A stretch of 64,000 nt of DNA, from IMG/VR virus record IMGVR_UViG_3300007510_001324, positions 1 through 64,000 of that record. One strand, written 5' to 3'. Positions 16,725 through 24,363 of the stretch are shown here, piece by piece; the stretch's first letter is position 1, and every line of letters starts with the position of its first letter. Both the position numbers and the translations under genes were made by a program. The notes under the pieces were generated by a model. That model was given only the letters and a program-made list of their open reading frames with translations, did no database searches and was not told the DNA's origin. Source of the stretch: a virus.

Positions 16725-18081
16725 AACACCGAAAGCAGTACAGAAAACTAAGAAACGAGTATTAATTTGGGGAGACTCTCCTAATGTACCCACCGGCTTT
16801 GGTATTGTATCTAAGAACCTATTTTCAGAACTACACAAAAAATATGAAGTAGGATTTCTGGGAATAAACGAACATGGTCTAAAAAGATACGATACTACTA
16901 AATGGTTTATCTACGGCATTGACCAAGGTGATCCTTTCGGGTACAAAAAACTGCCTCACATTATGAAAGACTTTAAAGCAGATCTGATTATCTTATTCCA
17001 AGATATTTTTAATATAGAGAATGCTATAAAAGTAGTACGGCAGAACGATATCAATGTACCAGTAATCACTTATTTTCCTGTAGATGGACATCCTTATAAT
17101 AAGGCATGGAACACTCTTTTTCAAAAGGGCAAAGTAAAAGAATCTGAACAGATTTTTGATATGGTACAAGAAGTAATTACATATACAGATTGGGCAGCAG
17201 ATGAAATAAGAGCAGCTATTCCTGTATCGGGCCAAAAAGAAATTCATACGTTGGCTCACGGTATAGATTTTAAAGCTTTCCACCCGCTACCAGAAAACAC
17301 TGTAGAAGAATTACGCAAAAAACATGGCTGGGATGATAAGTTTATGATTATAAACAACAATAGATTCCAACCAAGAAAACAAATGCTATTAACGTTGACT
17401 GCTACCTCAATGCTGTTTTATGGGTATAATAAATGTAATTGTGGGTTCTACTACCCAATAAATGAACATAAGTGCTCCCTGAACGGGTGTGGTCCAGAAG
17501 ATATAGCTGATGTAGTACCAGGAACTTTTGACATAGGTATTTACATACATGCAGCTAACCATGAAATGATGATGGGTCCTCCACCAGGATGTCTTTTAAC
17601 TGCATCGGCTTCTAATGCCGGGTGGTTACAACCAGAAGTAGGGGTTAACCTATTGTTAAGAAAAGAATCACCGTACTCTAAACCGCTTAGCGAACAAGAG
17701 CTAAATGAGCTTTATAATATGGCTGACATCAATCTTACAACGGCAATAGGTGAAGGGTTTGGATTTTCTTTAGGTGAAGCTTCGGCTACAGCTACAACCA
17801 CAATAGCTCCTAAAAATTCCGTTATGAGAGAGATCTTGGGTCCTCCAGGATCTTTTGTAGATAATGCAGGCATTTTCTCAATGGCAATGGATAATGGCCA
17901 TATGAGACCTGTGGTAAGCATGCCTAAGTTAATAGATACTTTAACAGAGCACTATGAAGCTTGGGTGGCTAATGGTAGAAAGAAAATTAGAAATCAACCA
18001 GCGCTTGACAGGATGAAAAAAGATTTTGACTGGCAAGACAAGAGAGATAAGTTATTAACCATAATTAGGAAATATGTATAA
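16711..18081 (+). CDS. GT4-family glycosyltransferase
   Basis: 456 residues with a GT-B fold pattern. The N-terminus is a nucleotide-fold start with GFG loop (RVLIWGDSPNVPTGFGIVS), and the C-terminal donor site contains INNNRFQPRKQM and EGFGFSLGEASATATTTIAP. A Cys-containing insert (CNCGFYYPINEHKCSLNGC, near residues 232-255) between them looks like a small zinc knuckle. It probably modifies phage DNA, virion proteins or host surface glycans together with the other two glycosyltransferase genes of the window. It overlaps its upstream neighbour and shares one base with the next gene. Confidence 0.85.
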   Translation: MAKTKTPKAVQKTKKRVLIWGDSPNVPTGFGIVSKNLFSELHKKYEVGFLGINEHGLKRYDTTKWFIYGIDQGDPFGYKKLPHIMKDFKADLIILFQDIFNIENAIKVVRQNDINVPVITYFPVDGHPYNKAWNTLFQKGKVKESEQIFDMVQEVITYTDWAADEIRAAIPVSGQKEIHTLAHGIDFKAFHPLPENTVEELRKKHGWDDKFMIINNNRFQPRKQMLLTLTATSMLFYGYNKCNCGFYYPINEHKCSLNGCGPEDIADVVPGTFDIGIYIHAANHEMMMGPPPGCLLTASASNAGWLQPEVGVNLLLRKESPYSKPLSEQELNELYNMADINLTTAIGEGFGFSLGEASATATTTIAPKNSVMREILGPPGSFVDNAGIFSMAMDNGHMRPVVSMPKLIDTLTEHYEAWVANGRKKIRNQPALDRMKKDFDWQDKRDKLLTIIRKYV

Positions 18082-18443
18082 TGGACCAATTTGCAGACTT
18101 AAGAAAAATGTATGATGTGCTGTCCACCCATCTAAAAAATCACAAGGGCACAGATTACGTAATACCTCCTAGCTACCTATCACTTATACCCGCTATCGGT
18201 AAAGTGAAGGCATGTATATTTATTGATGACGAAACAGGCCTTAGGGTGAAAGCTAAAGCAGGCTTAGTAGAAGTAGATAAAGGAATGCCAGAAGATTCTA
18301 TAATAAAATGGTACGAAGAGCTTATAGAAACAGGTTTAATACCAAAAAATTCTTTAATACCAAAAAATTCTTGTTATGAACTTAATTACATAGAAGGTGA
18401 AAGATTTATAGAAGTTGTAATTTTCATAGATTTGATTGATTGA
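18081..18443 (+). CDS. Hypothetical protein with in-frame tandem repeat
   Basis: 120 residues, no recognised family. Start and upstream stop overlap by one base (TAATG). The sequence is a mixed alpha/beta, acidic protein. An 18-bp direct duplication at 18335-18370 inserts LIPKNS twice in a row, and the protein continues normally after it, so it tolerates the extra copy. It is the last gene before the operon terminator. A role with the glycosyltransferase is only positional inference. Confidence 0.65.
   Translation: MDQFADLRKMYDVLSTHLKNHKGTDYVIPPSYLSLIPAIGKVKACIFIDDETGLRVKAKAGLVEVDKGMPEDSIIKWYEELIETGLIPKNSLIPKNSCYELNYIEGERFIEVVIFIDLID
18335..18370 (+). repeat. 18-bp tandem duplication
   Basis: Two identical 18-base units (18335-18352 and 18353-18370, TTTAATACCAAAAAATTC) in direct tandem, in frame, encoding a repeated six-residue block. 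It looks like a recent slippage event. Confidence 0.9.
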
Positions 18444-18584
18444 TAAGTTACGTTATATAATGATATCTCAAAATATAAATTATAAAGATAATATTTAGAA
18501 AAAGAGTCGTTAAGACGAAAGAAAAGGGTTTCCACAGCATTTGCACTGAAGTCCTGAGATAGAATTTTATAATAAAAAGATTTA
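18444..18584 (+). other. Unexplained 3' untranslated region
   Basis: About 140 transcribed bases without a gene lie before the terminator. Complementary pairs 18464-18470 with 18555-18561 (7 bp) and 18479-18486 with 18566-18573 (8 bp) cross each other, as in a pseudoknot. The stretch is AT-rich, so chance is possible. I see no tRNA or ribozyme core. Confidence 0.3.
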
Positions 18585-18612
18585 AGAGGGTACGCGTGTA
18601 CCCTCTTTTTTT
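18585..18612 (+). terminator. Intrinsic terminator of the 11.4-18.4 kb operon
   Basis: Perfect 9-bp stem AGAGGGTAC/GTACCCTCT (18585-18593 with 18598-18606), GCGT loop, then seven T. Confidence 0.9.
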
Positions 18613-18622
18613 ACGCTATAAT

Positions 18623-18634
18623 AGGGTATAAGAT
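18623..18634 (+). promoter_or_regulatory. GGGTATAAGATA promoter-like motif, copy 3
   Basis: TATAAG at 18627-18632 followed by ATAAAT, pointing plus. No -35 match. It lies just after one terminator and 25 bases before another, so any transcript would be about 40-50 nt and non-coding. Confidence 0.45.
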
Positions 18635-18657
18635 AAATGGAATTCCGCGTATTGAAA

Positions 18658-18684
18658 AAGGAGCCATGTGGCTCCTTCTTTTAT
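18658..18684. terminator. Bidirectional intrinsic terminator
   Basis: A 9-bp inverted repeat AAGGAGCCA/TGGCTCCTT (18658-18666 with 18669-18677). There are T-rich tails on both strands: CTTTTATTT on plus and TTTTTC on minus. It ends the long minus-strand virion operon and would also stop transcription from the plus motif at 18627. Confidence 0.8.
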
Positions 18685-18869
18685 TTATTTTTTCTATACC
18701 AAACAGTGACCAAAGGTTCAGCTTGTTTAGTAGACGGGGTAGAATATTTAAACTGTTCTTTCTCCACCTCGCATTCGGGGTCATTGAGTATCTCTTCGTA
18801 TTCTTTTTTATCTTCTGGTTTAGACAGATTAAAGAATGCAACCCTCTTTTCAACATTATCGCCAATCAT
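18681..18869 (-). CDS. Small hypothetical protein
   Basis: 62 residues, charged (MIGDNVEKRVAFFNL, then KPEDKKEYEEILNDPE), no motif recognised. It is the last gene of the minus-strand virion operon and overlaps the protease gene by four bases. Its stop lies next to the bidirectional terminator. Confidence 0.6.
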   Translation of the reverse strand: MIGDNVEKRVAFFNLSKPEDKKEYEEILNDPECEVEKEQFKYSTPSTKQAEPLVTVWYRKNK

Positions 18870-19903
18870 TGCTCCACCGTTTTAAAGGTATGCATTCTTG
18901 ACCAGCCTTCATTATCCCCGCCGTAAATATATACTTTCCAATAGTAAATGGTATTTGGCTCTAGATAATTGGTAAAGTATACGGGTGTAGTTAAATCTTG
19001 TACTCTAAGAATAGGCATCCTAAAACTTGGGTAATCATTTACCAGTAAGGTATATCGGTCGCCTATATCTCTCCATATAAATAAGGTATTTTTATCTGGT
19101 ACATTTATAATATTATCATGCGGGTATAGCAGACACTTTTCTCTGGGGTAAAAGTTTTGCAACATATGTTGATTATTGGTAAAATCAAACGGGCCGGGAG
19201 TCAAGTCGTCTAGAGTATACCAACCATCCCACGACCCCCCCGCTCCCCATACTACATGGTACTTAGGAGTGCCATCCCAGGAGCGATCGTACCCATCTAT
19301 AATAAAGGAGTGACCACCGCCACCATATACAACTGGCCTCTTTTTAAGGAGTTCTTCTTGCAGCATAGCGTGCCATGTGCTATCATCATATGCCCCCTCG
19401 TTAATGTTCTTAACATTATACTGGTAATTCCAGTATGTGTAACAATTCGTAGGCACGGATCCTATGTTAGTCGAAGTAACACGTGGATTGGGATGTCCGG
19501 CCATTCCCTCGTGCCCGTAGTTAGCCCCATAACTTATACCTACATGGTAGAGTAAAGTTGCTATACCCTTTGTGTCGTTCCATCTTATAGGAGTACGCCC
19601 TATTTCAGCAGTTAGTTCGCCGTATACGGTGTTAGTAGTGGCTGTACCATAACCCATCAACGGCAGTTTATAATAGTTCATTACCTGCGCTATTGCCAGT
19701 GGTACGCAACCCGTAGGCACATGACCACTATAACCGTTAGAGTCTGCTGGACAAGCCTGATTATAAGGCGCTTTCTGATGCCAGCTTGTCTCAAGTAAAG
19801 GGGGCGCTAGTGGAATGTGATCTTCGAATGTTATTTGAGAAAAAGCAGAACATGATATAAAGAAAATAAGGAGCAAACTTATTAAAAGTTTATTTCTGTA
19901 CAT
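18866..19903 (-). CDS. Secreted C10-family (streptopain-like) cysteine protease
   Basis: 345 residues. A signal peptide (LLISLLLIFFISCSAFSQ) precedes a papain-like C10 domain. The catalytic Cys is C66 in PTGCVPLAIAQVM, after the family's PYNQACP stretch; the catalytic His is H198 in GGGGHSFIIDGYD; the conserved Trp block is VVWGAGGSWDGWYTLDD. About 100 C-terminal residues form a beta domain like fibronectin III (EPNTIYYWKVYIYG). C10 proteases are best known from streptococci and Bacteroidota. In a phage the enzyme could act on exported host proteins, on the capsule, or as part of the virion. The full catalytic set argues that it is active. Confidence 0.88.
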   Translation of the reverse strand: MYRNKLLISLLLIFFISCSAFSQITFEDHIPLAPPLLETSWHQKAPYNQACPADSNGYSGHVPTGCVPLAIAQVMNYYKLPLMGYGTATTNTVYGELTAEIGRTPIRWNDTKGIATLLYHVGISYGANYGHEGMAGHPNPRVTSTNIGSVPTNCYTYWNYQYNVKNINEGAYDDSTWHAMLQEELLKKRPVVYGGGGHSFIIDGYDRSWDGTPKYHVVWGAGGSWDGWYTLDDLTPGPFDFTNNQHMLQNFYPREKCLLYPHDNIINVPDKNTLFIWRDIGDRYTLLVNDYPSFRMPILRVQDLTTPVYFTNYLEPNTIYYWKVYIYGGDNEGWSRMHTFKTVEQ

Positions 19904-20051
19904 CTTCTGGTTCCTCTTCTAACTCTTCCCAACCTTCAGAAAGCTCGGCTGTTTTTTCTATACCCCTTTCTCGCATTTCTGCTTCTGGGTATCTTTTAAT
20001 TTCCCCAGTTTCTTTATGCCTAAAGACTCTATAAGTACCATACTTTTCCAT
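19890..20051 (-). CDS. Short hypothetical protein between portal and protease
   Basis: A 53-residue frame (MEKYGTYRVFRHKETGEIKR...) is coupled to the portal gene by a TAATG overlap and runs 14 bases into the protease gene, so it fills the gap exactly. Composition is acidic at the C-terminus (EGWEELEEEPEDVQK). It resembles small phage proteins with an RVFRHKETGEIKR-type beta hairpin. Gap filling and coupling make it a credible gene; function unknown. Confidence 0.65.
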   Translation of the reverse strand: MEKYGTYRVFRHKETGEIKRYPEAEMRERGIEKTAELSEGWEELEEEPEDVQK

Positions 20052-21925
20052 TACGGAGTACCTCTTTTTTGGCCTGTATGTTTTTCCGGTTTAACTTTTT
20101 TAGCCTGTATCTGTTCACGTTTAACATCTTGCGCGGCGGCTTCTTGCTCAGCTGCCACAGTTTGTGGCATAGAAGCCATCATGAACTCTTGTATAGCACC
20201 CATTCTTTTACGCACTAAACTAAAGGTTATTGGCTTCTGCGTTAACAGCTCTTGCAATACTTTAATTTGTTGCGCTTCTGGTAAGGAGAAAATTTTGAGA
20301 GCTAACATATGAATTTGCTTTGAAGGCTCAGCTTCTTCTGGTAAACCTTCTTTAGTTAGCTCTTCCTGGAACATTTCTTCATCTATTTTAAGTTTCTCGT
20401 CATTAAATGCCCACTCCGCTCTAGCCTGAGAACGTGCTGTTAATATCTGTACACTTTGTTGTACTTCTGCTTCGGCTTCAGTAGTTTTACCCATTAGATC
20501 TTTTTTATGTACAATTTCTAATTCACGCTGAGCTAGATCTTCTGTAACATCATATCCAAATTCATCTAGTAATTTACTATCGCTAATCTTGTTCAGTTGC
20601 GCAAGTTCTAACATAATACGCTTGCTTTCGCTGTCGTCAGACATTCTGAAGCGTTTGAATTTAATAGCAACATCTGGATAATCAAGAAACTTTTTAACAG
20701 TTGGCACTACAAAATAGTTTATAAAATCTAAAAGTTGCTCTCTATACGATAAGAAATGATTCTCTACGATCCTTAATGAAATCGATGATCCAGTCCAGCT
20801 AGCCCCACCTTTAACAAATTCAACAGGTACGCCTAGTGAAGATATAATATTCTCTTCTAGGAACTTAAGCTCAGGAGTCACCATAAGAGCTCTAGCGTCC
20901 CCACCAAGCGATTGATAGCCTATAGGTATAGGGAAGATACCAACATGGTTTGGGTCTTTTCTCCAATTAAGTATTTGAGCTTCAATTTTATTGCGCCACT
21001 TTCCTAAATTCATTCCTGAATATGGATCCATTGTTCCTTGCGCCGCTGGGTAAATTGCTCGCATAGGAATAATGTGTTCTACTGCAATGGCTTCGTTTCC
21101 TCTACGAAGTGTTTGCATGTACCAAATTAAAGATAGCGCTGGCAATAACATGGGTTTACCCCAACCCATATCTTCTTCTGCCAGGGTGTGGCGTTTAAAG
21201 TGGTATAGATTATCTTTATTTAGCTCAATTTTCTTTTTATCTTTTAGAGCTTTCATGAACAGCATTGGGGTATGCTCAAGTGTATATCGCTCATTTTTTT
21301 GAATTAAGCCTTGGGTTCTTTTAGTTATATTATAAAAGTATCTAGATTTTCCTGTAAACGGATCATATAGTACATCTATATTTTCAGGAGCCCATCTAAT
21401 AAAATTAAGATTATTAGGGTGTTTATCTACCTTATCATCTACTTTAAAATATCCCTCTTTATTGCACTTGTGGCATGTTCCGTGGAATTTCCATTGTTTT
21501 AATTTTATTTTTTTTACTTCTCTAAATGGAAACCATTCTCCACATCCGTGACACCCAAGATATCTCTTAAAATCCATATTAGCAGAAACAAAACAGTTAC
21601 CGAAGGTCATGTAATCAAGACCAATTTCAATGAGCAAGGATTTTAATTTTAAATGATGCCCAAATAACTCACGATAACGATCTTTGGTTTCTTGCTTTTC
21701 TATCTTTTCGTAGATAAAATCAGTAATAGGATATTCAGCAAGTTTATAGATAACCGAATTTATAAACTCGTTCTTATAAAAAAAGCTTCTACAGTACTTA
21801 AACAGTTTTTTAATTGTAGACGGAATATAATCCTTCGACAGATCAAAAAACGGGTTAGGATATTTTTGTCTTTGTGTAGTAGTTACACTACCAGACGTTC
21901 CTGTTAATTGAGAAACTGTAGGCAT
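20051..21925 (-). CDS. Phage portal protein
   Basis: 624 residues. The portal would form the dodecameric ring through which DNA enters and leaves the capsid. Support is length and portal-like motifs: an early helical crown region, then LAEEDMGWGKPMLLPALSLIWYMQ, SSLGVPVEFVKGGASWTGSS and LREQLLDFI-like helices, typical of myovirus portals. Unusually, a four-Cys zinc ribbon (C125, C128, C151, C154) is inserted in the N-terminal half. The C-terminus is Gln/Glu-rich. Terminase and capsid genes are not in the window. Confidence 0.8.
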   Translation of the reverse strand: MPTVSQLTGTSGSVTTTQRQKYPNPFFDLSKDYIPSTIKKLFKYCRSFFYKNEFINSVIYKLAEYPITDFIYEKIEKQETKDRYRELFGHHLKLKSLLIEIGLDYMTFGNCFVSANMDFKRYLGCHGCGEWFPFREVKKIKLKQWKFHGTCHKCNKEGYFKVDDKVDKHPNNLNFIRWAPENIDVLYDPFTGKSRYFYNITKRTQGLIQKNERYTLEHTPMLFMKALKDKKKIELNKDNLYHFKRHTLAEEDMGWGKPMLLPALSLIWYMQTLRRGNEAIAVEHIIPMRAIYPAAQGTMDPYSGMNLGKWRNKIEAQILNWRKDPNHVGIFPIPIGYQSLGGDARALMVTPELKFLEENIISSLGVPVEFVKGGASWTGSSISLRIVENHFLSYREQLLDFINYFVVPTVKKFLDYPDVAIKFKRFRMSDDSESKRIMLELAQLNKISDSKLLDEFGYDVTEDLAQRELEIVHKKDLMGKTTEAEAEVQQSVQILTARSQARAEWAFNDEKLKIDEEMFQEELTKEGLPEEAEPSKQIHMLALKIFSLPEAQQIKVLQELLTQKPITFSLVRKRMGAIQEFMMASMPQTVAAEQEAAAQDVKREQIQAKKVKPEKHTGQKRGTP

Positions 21926-22386
21926 TATTGATTCTTTCGTTCTATATATAACTGAATAGCTAAGTATTTGTCACGCTGTATATTTAGATGGCCTGACATT
22001 ACGGTGCGCAGTTTGGCAATTATAGTATTAAATACATTATTATCTAGCTTAGTAAATTGTGGCGGATAAATATAAACACCGTTTTCATTAAATAAATATT
22101 GACAGTACTTTTGCACTTCCCAGGAATAGCTTTTTTTAGGTCGTAACTTTGATGCCAAAGATACTGTATACCAAATATGTTCAGGTTGGCATCCTTCCAC
22201 AAACCCAAAATCTGGAATTATATCATTTACGGCTAGCACGCATTTTTCAAAAATATGCATGTCGTCAAAGAAAGAGTCAACGTTCTTAATAACTTTAAGA
22301 GCATTAAGTTTTTCTTTGTCTGTTTGGTCCAGTTCAGGGAACAGATGATCGATTGTCTCTGGTTCGTAATTATCTGTCTTTAGCAT
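21925..22386 (-). CDS. Hypothetical protein upstream of portal
   Basis: 153 residues, ending where the portal gene begins (one-base overlap) and overlapping its upstream neighbour by 17 bases. Mostly helical, with no recognised motif. Position next to the portal fits a head-assembly or head-completion factor, but the sequence does not show this. Confidence 0.65.
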   Translation of the reverse strand: MLKTDNYEPETIDHLFPELDQTDKEKLNALKVIKNVDSFFDDMHIFEKCVLAVNDIIPDFGFVEGCQPEHIWYTVSLASKLRPKKSYSWEVQKYCQYLFNENGVYIYPPQFTKLDNNVFNTIIAKLRTVMSGHLNIQRDKYLAIQLYIERKNQ

Positions 22387-22693
22387 CTAATTTTTTCGCT
22401 ATTTGGCTTGCCACCATCCAAGCAGTCCCCATACCCAAAGCACTTTTTGCAGCGCGTGCTGGATATTTTTTAAGATATTCTTGCTTAAATTGCTTGCCAA
22501 AAGTTTCTTTGAAGGCTTCTCCTAGAAGTTTTCGTGAGTTTACTTTATTACCTTTTGCAATTTCGCGTGTAACAAGCTGCTCGTACTTATCAAACGGTAA
22601 GGTAACACCAGCCTGAATAGCACCAGCAGTTGCTCCTATACCTAAATCTCTAAGAGGCCTGCTATTTTCTACGTATTTTTTATTTTTATTCAT
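22370..22693 (-). CDS. Hypothetical protein with glycine/alanine helices
   Basis: 107 residues. Two short Gly/Ala-rich helices (DLGIGATAGAIQAGVTLPF and ARAAKSALGMGTAWMVASQI) flank a basic middle, as in small membrane-associated phage proteins. Overlaps both neighbours. Function unknown. Confidence 0.6.
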   Translation of the reverse strand: MNKNKKYVENSRPLRDLGIGATAGAIQAGVTLPFDKYEQLVTREIAKGNKVNSRKLLGEAFKETFGKQFKQEYLKKYPARAAKSALGMGTAWMVASQIAKKLDAKDR

Positions 22694-23801
22694 CTGAAAG
22701 TTTCTCCACCAAAGCGTCTTTTATTGGCATGGGTAGAGATTGAAAAACATCCAGAGATTCTGGTGTTCCGGAAGTTAACTCGTCTAAAGTATAGGTATCA
22801 ACTATACCATTCAAATCTCTTCCACGTAAAGAACTAAAAGAGCTAGAACTTATTTTTACACCATCGTGATATATACTAGCTTCCTTTACAAACGGAGACA
22901 GCGTTGATAGTAAGGGTTCCTCAATTCTGTCGCCCCAGTGTTTGTGTACTTTGAATTTTTTATCTACGGCTTCCAAAGCTTCCGCTGTTTTTTCTGGAGT
23001 AAATTCGGCAGATTTTTCTAATAGTTCGTCATAGACCTGCACTGCATCTTCGTTACCAGCTAATAATTTTTGCCTATTTTTAATATGTAGCACAAAATTA
23101 GGATTGAGCCTGGTTTCATCGAGCTCTGCAAATTTAGTCAGGCTGCCTTCTATTTGAACATCTTCTCTATCGCCGGCCGCTTGTGTATTTTTACAGAATG
23201 CAAGTTTATCTATAGCTTTAAATTCGTGTTGATATTTCTCAAAATAAGCACAGGCTGTTTTGATGTAACTTTCGTCATGAAGAGGATATCTTTTTTTCTT
23301 GCCCGGGAGAGCATAGGATCCAGTGTCTTTTTTAGATTCTAAACTATCGCGATATCGTGCTAGCTTACGCATGTAATCCAACTCATTAATATCATCCACA
23401 TTCAATAAAGATGTAGGAGCGTTTACCGGTGTGATTTCAACTAGTTCTTCCGGAAAATCTAATTCAAACCTTGCGGCAGCTCTAGATAAATTATACGAAG
23501 CTATTTTACAGATTTCATCAGGAAGCTGAGCATGATTTTTTAGTAGCATGGCTATATTTAACTCTGCTAGCTCTGGCCTATGATGTGCAAACTTTTTAAT
23601 TTCACCCGTGCCTGAAACAAATAGTGTAAGCGCGCAATTATCAGCCGGTAACTCGTCCATTTCCTCGATAGATGGTATTTTTGCATTCCTCGCTGACGAT
23701 GAAACACTTACACCATCTATAAATTCTGCCAACTTTTGGATATTGCCAGATGTTGCTTCATCTGTGATATCATAAAGGGTATGCAAAAACTTATTCATCA
23801 T
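22686..23801 (-). CDS. Hypothetical virion-region protein
   Basis: 371 residues. The stretch YALPGKKKRYPLHDESYIKTACAYF near 165-190 resembles a short motif (KYPL-D--H---A) common in phage head-region proteins of the DUF6582 kind. The rest is acidic and helical. It is translated from a start that overlaps the endolysin gene by 11 bases. It may be a scaffold, protease-linked or internal head protein; I cannot choose. Confidence 0.6.
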   Translation of the reverse strand: MMNKFLHTLYDITDEATSGNIQKLAEFIDGVSVSSSARNAKIPSIEEMDELPADNCALTLFVSGTGEIKKFAHHRPELAELNIAMLLKNHAQLPDEICKIASYNLSRAAARFELDFPEELVEITPVNAPTSLLNVDDINELDYMRKLARYRDSLESKKDTGSYALPGKKKRYPLHDESYIKTACAYFEKYQHEFKAIDKLAFCKNTQAAGDREDVQIEGSLTKFAELDETRLNPNFVLHIKNRQKLLAGNEDAVQVYDELLEKSAEFTPEKTAEALEAVDKKFKVHKHWGDRIEEPLLSTLSPFVKEASIYHDGVKISSSSFSSLRGRDLNGIVDTYTLDELTSGTPESLDVFQSLPMPIKDALVEKLSDE

Positions 23802-24303
23802 TTCTCCAATGAGTATTTATGTATTCTTGTATGTCAATTCCAGGACAGTCAGGCTTATTTTCAGAAACCTCGTTATGCCCTTTTATATTATTTTTATCTA
23901 TATCATACTTTTCACAAAGTATAGTCAGTAAAACACCTAAGCCCTTTAACTGTTCTTCAGTAACATAATCATTGCCAAGATGCGTGTCTGGACCTTTAAA
24001 ATCGCCCAACACCATGATACCTATACTATGATAATTGCTGCCCTTAGCATGCCATACTAAATCAGATATTCTATTTGTTTGGCAAATTTTGCCATCCTTA
24101 TCCAATACAAAGTGATAACATATATGCGGGCACCCAGTTGGCGATATATGATTATTCGTAGTTCCTACGTGGTAATCATTTATCTGTTCTATTGTTCCAG
24201 CTCCGGCAGTCTGGTGAACTACTATTTTATCAATAGCAGAAACAGGACGTTTTGCCCATTTTTTAGTTTCATGCCAAGCTAGTGTTTTTATTAAATTTTT
24301 CAT
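23791..24303 (-). CDS. Endolysin: PGRP-type N-acetylmuramoyl-L-alanine amidase
   Basis: 170 residues forming one amidase_2/PGRP domain that cleaves between MurNAc and L-Ala of peptidoglycan. Zinc ligands are visible: H30 in IVVHQTAG, the late His in IKGHNEV, and the Cys in PDCPG. YHFVLDKDGKI is also typical. There is no signal peptide, so it needs a holin, which I cannot identify here. A near-consensus promoter (TTGACA-17-TATATT) ends nine bases before the ATG, so its mRNA would be nearly leaderless. Confidence 0.92.
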   Translation of the reverse strand: MKNLIKTLAWHETKKWAKRPVSAIDKIVVHQTAGAGTIEQINDYHVGTTNNHISPTGCPHICYHFVLDKDGKICQTNRISDLVWHAKGSNYHSIGIMVLGDFKGPDTHLGNDYVTEEQLKGLGVLLTILCEKYDIDKNNIKGHNEVSENKPDCPGIDIQEYINTHWRNDE

Positions 24304-24311
24304 TCTAATTA

Positions 24312-24340
24312 AATATAAACCTACTATTAAAATCTGTCAA
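24312..24340 (-). promoter_or_regulatory. Strong sigma70-type promoter for the endolysin
   Basis: On the minus strand TTGACA (24335-24340) and TATATT (24312-24317) are spaced by 17 nt. The predicted start (about 24304-24306) leaves only one to three bases before the ATG at 24303. Confidence 0.75.
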
Positions 24341-24363
24341 ATTTTTACGACTATGGCGTAAAA

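Noticed and set aside
18444-18584. Hammerhead ribozyme or tRNA in the 3' region
   Set aside because: GACGAAAG resembles part of a hammerhead core, but CUGANGA is absent; there is no TpsiC arm or anticodon stem.
24340-24358. Sixth copy of the plus-strand TATGGTATAAG motif (CTATGGCGTAAAAT)
   Set aside because: The core differs at key -10 positions (CGTAAA instead of TATAAG), and the segment is explained as upstream DNA of the endolysin promoter.
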